Positions 58,429 through 64,000 of a stretch of 64,000 bases of DNA are shown piece after piece. This DNA is from Bacillota bacterium (lineage in GTDB: Bacteria; Bacillota; Clostridia; Acetivibrionales; JAFADI01). The notes under the pieces were generated by a model that ran no database searches, had not been told where the DNA came from, and saw only the letters and a list, made by a program, of their open reading frames with translations. The stretch is from the NCBI GenBank assembly GCA_023424965.1, contig JAFADI010000012.1, positions 69,453 to 133,452 on the forward strand, given 5' to 3'. How positions within the stretch are numbered: the stretch's first letter is position 1; the number at the start of each line of letters is the position of its first letter. Position numbers and translations under genes: made by a program.

Positions 58429-60282
58429 ATGAAATCGGCCTTTAGCGCTTTTTTTGCCAATCTCCTTTTGTATTTCCGGAAGATAGCCATAAGATTTGTC
58501 CTGAGCCTCAGAAAAATCTCCATCAAACAGAGAATTATTTTTGCCTTCCTGTTGATTTCCATCTTGCCCATTGCGTTTTTGGGCATTTATTCCAATTCCA
58601 ATTACGAGAAATCCATCACCTCAAAGCTGAATTCCTATTCCGGCCAGCTGGTCCAGGAAATATCCAAAAATGTGAAATACGAAACCTACCAGTATGAAAA
58701 GCTGAGTGAAACCATCATTGTGAACGATGATGTCCAGGACGGGATCGTGTCTTTTGCGGCGCTGAACGACGTACAAAAAAACAAATTGTATGAAACCCTG
58801 TCGGACAAATTCAGCAGGGAATTGTTCAACTATAAGAATGTTAAAAACATCATCCTCCGGTTTCCCGACGGAAGTGAATTCTTTGACCTGGGGTATGAAA
58901 TCGTGAATGAGGATGAAATCTCAAGGATTTTGAGCCGCACCGACGCAGCCATAGGAAACGCGTACTGGACCCATATCAAAACAAATCAAGGCACCAATTG
59001 CATCGTGCTGTCCCGTGTCATCTACTCAAAACAGCACTATCTGCAGAAAAAAGGATATGTGCTGATCATCATCGACGAGCGGATCCTGGCGGGAGACACC
59101 TACAAGAACATTGACCTGGGGAAGGGGAGCGAGCTTTTTATCATGAACGGGGACGGCGTGGTGATATCCACCGCAGCTGCCGGAAAAGAGATCGGAAAAT
59201 CCTTTGAAGACCCGGAGCTGAAGGACAAACTGCTGGAAAACTACAGGAAGAATGCAAACACCTTTCTGTACCATTACTCCGGCGGAGAATACCTCATTGC
59301 CGGTTCCTTCCTTCCGACGCTGAACTGGTTCATTGTGGGAAAAATCCCTTATAGCTTCATTACGTCCCAATCCCTGGAAGTAAGGAATGCCATCGTCTAT
59401 GCCAGCCTTGTGATCATTTTGATTTCCCTGGGGCTGTCCATCGTCATCTATGTGAGCGTGTCCATGCCGCTGAAGTCCATACTGGCCTATGCGGGGAAGA
59501 TAAGAAAGGGCAGTCTGGACGAGAAAATCAGCGATGGGTATAATGATGAAATCAGCGAACTGTCCTTTAATATAAAGATCATGGTGGAAAGGCTTAAAGC
59601 CCTGATCGACGAGGTGAAGGTCCAGCAGTCGCGGAAACGGGATGCGGAGCTGAAAATGCTCCAGGCGCAGATCAATCCCCATTTCCTTTTCAATACCTTG
59701 AATTCCCTCAAATGGTCTGCCATGCTGAGCGGAAACAAAACCCTTGAAGATGGCCTGGGCGCCCTTTCGCAGCTTTTGAGGAATACCATCCTGGATAAAA
59801 AGGAATTGATATCCCTGGAGGAGGAGCTGGAAAACCTTAAAAACTATGCGGTCATACAACGCATACGGTATGCCAACTCCTTCAACCTGGTTTTCGATAT
59901 TGAGGCGGGCCTTGAGAAGTGCAGGATTTTGAAGTTCATTTTACAGCCCATCGTCGAAAATTCCATTATTCATGGCACCTACGAAGATGAAAGGCAGCTT
60001 GAAATTGCCGTAGCGGTAAAAAACGTAGAAGATGTGCTCATCATCCGGGTCATGGACGACGGAAAAGGCTTTGAAGCGGGGAAAGTGAAGCCTGACGGAG
60101 GGAAGAACAAGCTTTCCGGAATCGGGCTGGCCAACGTGGACGAGAGAATCAAGCTCAATTTCGGACAGGGCTTTGGGCTTACGACAAAAAGCGCCCAGGG
60201 GGAAGGCACGGTGACGGATTTGATCATGCCGCTGATTGCGGGAGAGGAGGAGGACGTTGTACAAGGTTCTGATTGTAGATGA
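58429..60282 (+). CDS. YesM-type sensor histidine kinase (third)
   Basis: Membrane kinase of 617 aa. First helix near residues 40-58 (RIIFAFLLISILPIAFLGIY), extracellular cache region, second helix NAIVYASLVIILISLGLSIVIYVSV, HAMP (MPLKSILAYAGKIRKGSLDEKI), His_kinase LQAQINPHFLFNTLNSLKW and ATPase motifs NSIIHGT, DDGKGFEAG and GIGLANVDERIKL. The start after a 50-residue cytoplasmic lead is kept, although the ribosome-binding site is weak. It overlaps its regulator gene by 26 bp. Confidence 0.92.
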   Translation: MKSAFSAFFANLLLYFRKIAIRFVLSLRKISIKQRIIFAFLLISILPIAFLGIYSNSNYEKSITSKLNSYSGQLVQEISKNVKYETYQYEKLSETIIVNDDVQDGIVSFAALNDVQKNKLYETLSDKFSRELFNYKNVKNIILRFPDGSEFFDLGYEIVNEDEISRILSRTDAAIGNAYWTHIKTNQGTNCIVLSRVIYSKQHYLQKKGYVLIIIDERILAGDTYKNIDLGKGSELFIMNGDGVVISTAAAGKEIGKSFEDPELKDKLLENYRKNANTFLYHYSGGEYLIAGSFLPTLNWFIVGKIPYSFITSQSLEVRNAIVYASLVIILISLGLSIVIYVSVSMPLKSILAYAGKIRKGSLDEKISDGYNDEISELSFNIKIMVERLKALIDEVKVQQSRKRDAELKMLQAQINPHFLFNTLNSLKWSAMLSGNKTLEDGLGALSQLLRNTILDKKELISLEEELENLKNYAVIQRIRYANSFNLVFDIEAGLEKCRILKFILQPIVENSIIHGTYEDERQLEIAVAVKNVEDVLIIRVMDDGKGFEAGKVKPDGGKNKLSGIGLANVDERIKLNFGQGFGLTTKSAQGEGTVTDLIMPLIAGEEEDVVQGSDCR

Positions 60283-61840
60283 TGAAAAGATCGTCAAGCT
60301 GGCGATCAAATCAATGATAAAGTGGGGAGAAAGCGGTTTTGAGCTTGCAGGCACCGCGGGGGACGGCAGTGCCGCCCTCCAGCTGTGTGAAAAGCACAAT
60401 CCGGATATTGTTATAACGGACCTGAAAATGCCCAAGATGGACGGCATTGAATTCATCAAAAGGCTGAAGGAACGGAAATACCAGGGAGAGATCCTGGTAC
60501 TGAGCAATTACAACGATTTTGAGCTCGTCAAGGAAGCCATGAAATACGGGGTCCACGATTATATCCTGAAGGTCACCGTCAAGTCCGACGATTTTATGCG
60601 GGTACTTGGGGAAATGGGAGAGAAGCTGGACAAGAAAAGGGTGGAGAAGGCTCCGCCCCTATTGAGAACCTCCGACCCGGAATTTGAAAGGGTCAATTCC
60701 TTTAAACGGCTGCTCAATTCCCGCAGCGGGGAAGCAGCCCAGGAAGTTGAATGGGTTTCCGGCCTGTTCGGGTCCCGGAAAGAGGAAAGCATCCAGGTTT
60801 TCACCGTCCTGTGCGGGGAAAGGGACCCGGGGGCCAGGACAGGCCAGGGCCTGGGGGAGATATTCAAAAATATCGTATCCAATCTTTCCTCCGAATCCGA
60901 CTGGCAGTCGGTGGTGGAGATGGACGGTAAATCGGTTTTTATCGCCCTGCACTACCCGAAAACCGACGGTATTCCGCCGCCCGGAAAGATGGCCGACAGG
61001 GTCCAGGAGCTTGCGGGGATGTATTTCAATTTGAAGGTGGGTGTAGTGTACGGCAATAATGCCCCGGAAGGGGGCATGCTTTTGCAGGAAATAAGAAAGT
61101 GCAGGAATGCCAGCGAACTGTTTTTTTATGATGCCTTTAAGACCAGCTGTTTGCCGGGGGACCTGCAGCTCCAGGAGGATGAGAAATGCATCGGCGGGAT
61201 AGCGGCCTTTGCCGTGGAAAGCGTTTATATGAATATGCTGAAAGGGCAGCAGGCCGGTATTGCGGAAGGCTTTGAAAAAATGGCGGAAGCAGCCTCCCAG
61301 GGAAGGCTCAACCCTTACCGTCTGAAGAAAAATATCAAAAAGGTGCTGCGGGAGGCGGAACGGGAGCTGATGAAAAACGGAGTCTGTGAGGAGGAGGTTT
61401 TTGATCCCTATTACAACGATGAGGATGCGGTATTCGTTGCCGCCTCCCAGACGGAGCTGCTGGACAGCCTGGGGGAAATTCTCAAAAAAGCCCTGGAGAA
61501 AATACCGGAACAGAAGGCTTACAGGAAAGAGATACGCGAAGCACTGCAGTACATCGAGCAGAATGCCTGTGCAAAGCTTACGGTGCATGAAATCGCCAGA
61601 AGGGTCAATCTCACGGACACCTACCTTTGCAAGGTTTTCAAGCTGGACGTGGGGAAAAGCCTCATCGACTACATCAACGGCATAAAGGTGAAAAAGGCCT
61701 ATGAGCTCATAAGCTCAGGAAATTATCTGGTCAAGGAAGCCGCGGCGGCCGTTGGAATTGACGACCAGTTTTATTTCAACCGGCTGTTTAAAAAATATTT
61801 TGGAATTACACCCAAGCGCGTAAAAGCAAAAATGAAATAA
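60257..61840 (+). CDS. YesN-type response regulator (third)
   Basis: Regulator of 527 aa with receiver (KVLIVDDEKIVKLAI, ITDLKMPKMDG, YILKVTVKSDD, where the usual KP pair reads KV) and AraC HTH (AKLTVHEIARRVNLTDTYLCKVFKLDVGKS, then GIDDQFYFNRLFKKYFGITPK). The start is TTG 60257 directly after GGAGGAGG; it begins at the receiver fold. The Lys-Pro to Lys-Val change after the last receiver strand is a small oddity. It likely controls the binding-protein and permease genes starting at 62047. Confidence 0.92.
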   Translation: MYKVLIVDDEKIVKLAIKSMIKWGESGFELAGTAGDGSAALQLCEKHNPDIVITDLKMPKMDGIEFIKRLKERKYQGEILVLSNYNDFELVKEAMKYGVHDYILKVTVKSDDFMRVLGEMGEKLDKKRVEKAPPLLRTSDPEFERVNSFKRLLNSRSGEAAQEVEWVSGLFGSRKEESIQVFTVLCGERDPGARTGQGLGEIFKNIVSNLSSESDWQSVVEMDGKSVFIALHYPKTDGIPPPGKMADRVQELAGMYFNLKVGVVYGNNAPEGGMLLQEIRKCRNASELFFYDAFKTSCLPGDLQLQEDEKCIGGIAAFAVESVYMNMLKGQQAGIAEGFEKMAEAASQGRLNPYRLKKNIKKVLREAERELMKNGVCEEEVFDPYYNDEDAVFVAASQTELLDSLGEILKKALEKIPEQKAYRKEIREALQYIEQNACAKLTVHEIARRVNLTDTYLCKVFKLDVGKSLIDYINGIKVKKAYELISSGNYLVKEAAAAVGIDDQFYFNRLFKKYFGITPKRVKAKMK

Positions 61841-61888
61841 AAAACATGGACTATTTTGCACAGAACATAAAATAGTCCATGTTTTTTT
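61841..61888 (+). terminator. Strong terminator after third yesMN pair
   Basis: A 17-bp perfect stem (61841-61857 with 61869-61885, core ACATGGACTATTTT) with an 11-nt loop and a run of seven T. Confidence 0.9.
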
Positions 61889-61942
61889 GCTCTCCGCAAA
61901 AATTCAACGCCGGTTTTGGCAGCCGGCGTGAAAAAATCCCAT

Positions 61943-62000
61943 AGAATTGTCTATGTTATGCACAGAAATGTTCATTCAAAAATCAATTATCCGGTATTAT
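61943..62000 (+). promoter_or_regulatory. Third importer promoter with 21-bp-spaced direct repeat
   Basis: AGAATTGT (61943-61950) and AGAAATGT (61964-61971) agree at 7 of 8 positions with a 21-bp offset. The second abuts a weak -35 (TTCATT, 61971) for a TATTAT -10 at 61995-62000. The layout parallels the GAACCTA repeats at 3373-3399. Confidence 0.5.
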
Positions 62001-62046
62001 CATTTGAATATGCAATGCATCAATTTATATGTGAGGAGAGATAAAG

Positions 62047-63477
62047 ATGAAAAATGTCCTGAAAAAAGGTTTGGCATTTCTTTGCGTGATGGGAATTTCA
62101 GCCTCGCTGCTGGCAGGCTGTGGTTCCGGCAAACAGGCTGTCCAGGAGACAGCCCCGGCGGCCCAGGAAACGAAAAAAGCCGAGGAACCCAAGCAGGAAG
62201 AGCCCAAGAGCGGTGAAAAGGAATTTGCCAACAAGGAGCTGAACATCGCCATATTCCAGGGAGCTTACGGCAGGGATTTCTGGGATGTCCTTGCAGCGAA
62301 GTTTATGGAGAAATACCCGGGTACCAAGATCAATATTACGGCAAACCCCAAACTGGGAGATATGATCAAGCCCAGCATCGTGGCAGGCAATCCTCCCGAC
62401 TTCATTTATCTTAACGACGGGGACCCTTCTGGTGTCACCAAAGGGTTAATCAAGGACAAAGGCATTCTGGATATAACGGATGTGATCAACAGCAAGGCCC
62501 TGGACAAGGATTCCACCATCAAGGACCTCATCCTTCCCGGTTTCCTCGATACGCCCTACTGCAATCCCTATGGTGACGGCAAGGTTTATCTCGCACCCTA
62601 TAATTACGGCGTAATGGGACTGTGGTACAACAAGGCCTATTTTGACACAAAGGGCTACACGGCACCAAAAACCTGGGATGAATTCTTTGCTTTGAACGAT
62701 AAGGCAAAGGCCGACGGAAGGGCTCTTTTCACCTATCAGGGCATCTATCCCGGTTACCTGGAGGAAGTATTGATCCCGGCCGTATTCGCCGCGGGAGGAC
62801 AGCAGGCGGTAGACGATTTCACCGGCTACAAGGAAGGCTTCTGGAGCAGTGATGGGGCTAAAAAGTCTTTGGGCATCTTCGACAAAATTGCAAAGACCGA
62901 CAACGCTCTTATGAGGGGGACTGTAGCCCTTAACCACACCCAGGCCCAGACGGCCTTCATGCAGGGCAAGGCCATGTTCTGTGTCAATGGAAGCTGGTTT
63001 GAAGGGGAAATGAAGGATGCTCCCCGGGAGGAAGGCTTCGAATTCGGATTTGCGGGAGTTCCCGGCTTTAACGCGGGAGATCCGGTGATCGCGCTTGTCA
63101 GCGTAGAGCAAATGTATATCCCTGCAAAAGCCAAGAATCCCGAACTGGCAAAAGAATTCCTGAAATTCGTCTATACCGAAGACGGGATCAAGTTGAACGG
63201 CGAGAAGGCAAAAGCCGTATTGGCGGTAAAAGGGGCTACCGAAGCGGTAAAGAGTTTTATCACACCCTCCGCCTACAACTGCTATAAAGCCGTTGAAGAG
63301 GGCATGAAGCCGGTAGTTGCGCAATTGAAGCCCGTCGCAAACGGAAGCAAGATCAACAGCTCCGACGAGATTTACAAACCCTTCTCAAGCATCATGAACA
63401 AGCAGATGACGGTGGAGCAGTACGCGGAAAAGCTGGAGAAGGTCTACAAGCAGATCCGCGAGGAGCTGGCAAAATAG
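62047..63477 (+). CDS. Sugar-binding lipoprotein (family 1 SBP, third importer)
   Basis: Binding lipoprotein of 476 aa, lipobox LAGC (Cys near residue 24), then an Ala/Glu/Lys/Pro tether to about residue 58. Mature features: NIAIFQGAYGRDFWDVLAAKFMEKYPGTKI, NPPDFIYLNDGDPSG, YLAPYNYGVMGLWYNKAYFD and AQTAFMQGKAMFCVNGSWFEGEM. It resembles N-acetylglucosamine/oligosaccharide CUT1 receptors, but the ligand is not evident. GAGGAG precedes ATG 62047. A stem-loop separates it from the permease. Confidence 0.92.
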   Translation: MKNVLKKGLAFLCVMGISASLLAGCGSGKQAVQETAPAAQETKKAEEPKQEEPKSGEKEFANKELNIAIFQGAYGRDFWDVLAAKFMEKYPGTKINITANPKLGDMIKPSIVAGNPPDFIYLNDGDPSGVTKGLIKDKGILDITDVINSKALDKDSTIKDLILPGFLDTPYCNPYGDGKVYLAPYNYGVMGLWYNKAYFDTKGYTAPKTWDEFFALNDKAKADGRALFTYQGIYPGYLEEVLIPAVFAAGGQQAVDDFTGYKEGFWSSDGAKKSLGIFDKIAKTDNALMRGTVALNHTQAQTAFMQGKAMFCVNGSWFEGEMKDAPREEGFEFGFAGVPGFNAGDPVIALVSVEQMYIPAKAKNPELAKEFLKFVYTEDGIKLNGEKAKAVLAVKGATEAVKSFITPSAYNCYKAVEEGMKPVVAQLKPVANGSKINSSDEIYKPFSSIMNKQMTVEQYAEKLEKVYKQIREELAK

Positions 63478-63496
63478 GCAGGCAGTTCTTCAAACC

Positions 63497-63523
63497 GCCG
63501 GAGGGGCAAGCCGCCTCTCCGGC
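63497..63523 (+). other. Intercistronic stem-loop after third binding protein
   Basis: GCCGGAGGGGC pairs with GCCTCTCCGGC (11 bp, one G-U) over AAGCC, with no T tract. Third example in the window of a hairpin next to a binding-protein gene. Confidence 0.7.
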
Positions 63524-63564
63524 AATTATTTAGGGCTTTCATTTCAGACGGGATGTGAAATCGC

Positions 63565-64000
63565 ATGAGAGAGTTTTCAAACAGAAACCTGGGGAAAAAT
63601 GTGTTCCTGGCCTGCTGCGTCCTGCCTTCACTGGCGCTTTTTTCCCTGTTCATCATCTACCCGGCGGTAAAGGTGTTCATCACCTCCTTTTATGAGGACA
63701 CCGGTCTGGGAAACGCGGCGAAATTCGTCGGACTGGCCAACTTTACCGCCATGTTCCAGGACGAGATCTTTTACATTGCCTTGAAGAATACCGGCTTTCT
63801 GGTAGCCGCCGTGGCAGTTCCGACGATTTTTCTGGGACTGGTCTTTGCAGCCCTTCTTACCTCGGGAAAGATAAAGGAGAGCGGCTTTTACAGGATTGTA
63901 TTTTTCTTTCCCAGCATTTTGTCCTTCGTTGTGATCGCCATTCTCTGGTCCTTCATCTACCACCCCACCATGGGGGTTTTAAATGCGGTCCTGGGATTGG
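63565..64000 (+). CDS. CUT1 sugar ABC permease, 3' end outside window
   Basis: First 145 codons of a MalF/UgpA-like permease, cut by the right edge. It starts MREFSNRNLGKNVF with helix CCVLPSLALFSLFIIYPAVKVF, then the periplasmic loop SFYEDTGLGNAAKFVGLANF and helices LVAAVAVPTIFLGLVFAALL and FPSILSFVVIAILWSFIY. It is the partner of the binding lipoprotein 87 bp upstream; a MalG-like subunit is expected beyond the edge. Confidence 0.92.
   Translation, partial: MREFSNRNLGKNVFLACCVLPSLALFSLFIIYPAVKVFITSFYEDTGLGNAAKFVGLANFTAMFQDEIFYIALKNTGFLVAAVAVPTIFLGLVFAALLTSGKIKESGFYRIVFFFPSILSFVVIAILWSFIYHPTMGVLNAVLGL

Noticed and set aside
61907..61929. ACGCCGG/CCGGCGT hairpin before the third binding-protein gene as a terminator
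   Set aside because: It is followed by an A-rich, not T-rich, stretch and lies just after a much stronger terminator.
1..64000. CRISPR arrays, tRNA or rRNA genes, insertion sequences, integrases
   Set aside because: No regularly spaced repeats, no RNA-gene signatures and no transposase or integrase frames were recognised on reading both strands; a tRNA scan would be needed to exclude tRNAs formally.

Overview
The window reads as a chromosomal segment of a saccharolytic, spore-former-like Clostridia species (Firmicutes). The signs are lipobox-type sugar-binding lipoproteins, three YesM/YesN two-component pairs beside sugar ABC importers, strong GGAGG ribosome-binding sites with frequent TTG and GTG starts, a cobalamin-riboswitch CbiMNQO importer, FeoAB with a DtxR-type regulator, and a D-psicose 3-epimerase that closely resembles, from memory, the Clostridium cellulolyticum enzyme. 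This placement is inference; no rRNA, tRNA, insertion sequence, phage gene or CRISPR array was seen.

Layout. (1) 1-10131: a YesMN pair (kinase cut by the left edge), an RbsABC-type sugar importer, then SDR dehydrogenase, RpiB-like isomerase, DhaK and DhaL. This gene set fits import and catabolism of a four-carbon polyol (threitol or erythritol) or glycerol. (2) 10135-15927, minus strand: an efflux operon (lipoprotein adaptor, HlyD adaptor, DHA2-type MFS pump, ECF sigma factor) and an OmpR-type two-component operon. Both start behind the same 11-bp-period box, at the same distance from the -10. (3) 16018-22129: B12 riboswitch, cbiMNQO, a DtxR/MntR regulator and feoAB. (4) 22135-25803: a LacI-type regulator with three matching operators, an orphan polyol-type binding lipoprotein and D-psicose 3-epimerase. 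(5) 25871-31140: an unusual Fic protein, two secreted or envelope-type proteins (the second lacking a proper start), a divergent HxlR/QorB pair and an FMN reductase. (6) 31200-32831: DUF1858 and DUF438-hemerythrin-PAS genes behind a CRP/FNR-type class II site. (7) 32865-44963: two ROK-controlled operons with three sugar kinases, two class II aldolases, an aldo/keto reductase and a fused alpha-beta E1 thiamine-diphosphate enzyme with no E2 or E3. (8) 45037-47480: a family 2A (SrpI-type) encapsulin shell gene overlapping a SufS-type cysteine desulfurase that carries a Pro/Gly-rich N-terminal cargo-type extension. (9) 47552-49081, minus strand: a Tyr/Gln/Pro-repeat protein and a U32-like protein. 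(10) 49200-58342: YesMN, binding protein, two permeases and a GH3 glycosidase. (11) 58346-64000: a third YesMN, binding protein and a permease cut by the right edge.

Most loci follow one plan: a local sensor or repressor, a visible operator at the promoter, a binding protein followed by an RNA hairpin, then transport and catabolic genes. The encapsulin-desulfurase pair is the most striking system. It is a sulfur-handling protein nanocompartment whose class is known but which I have not met in this genomic setting.
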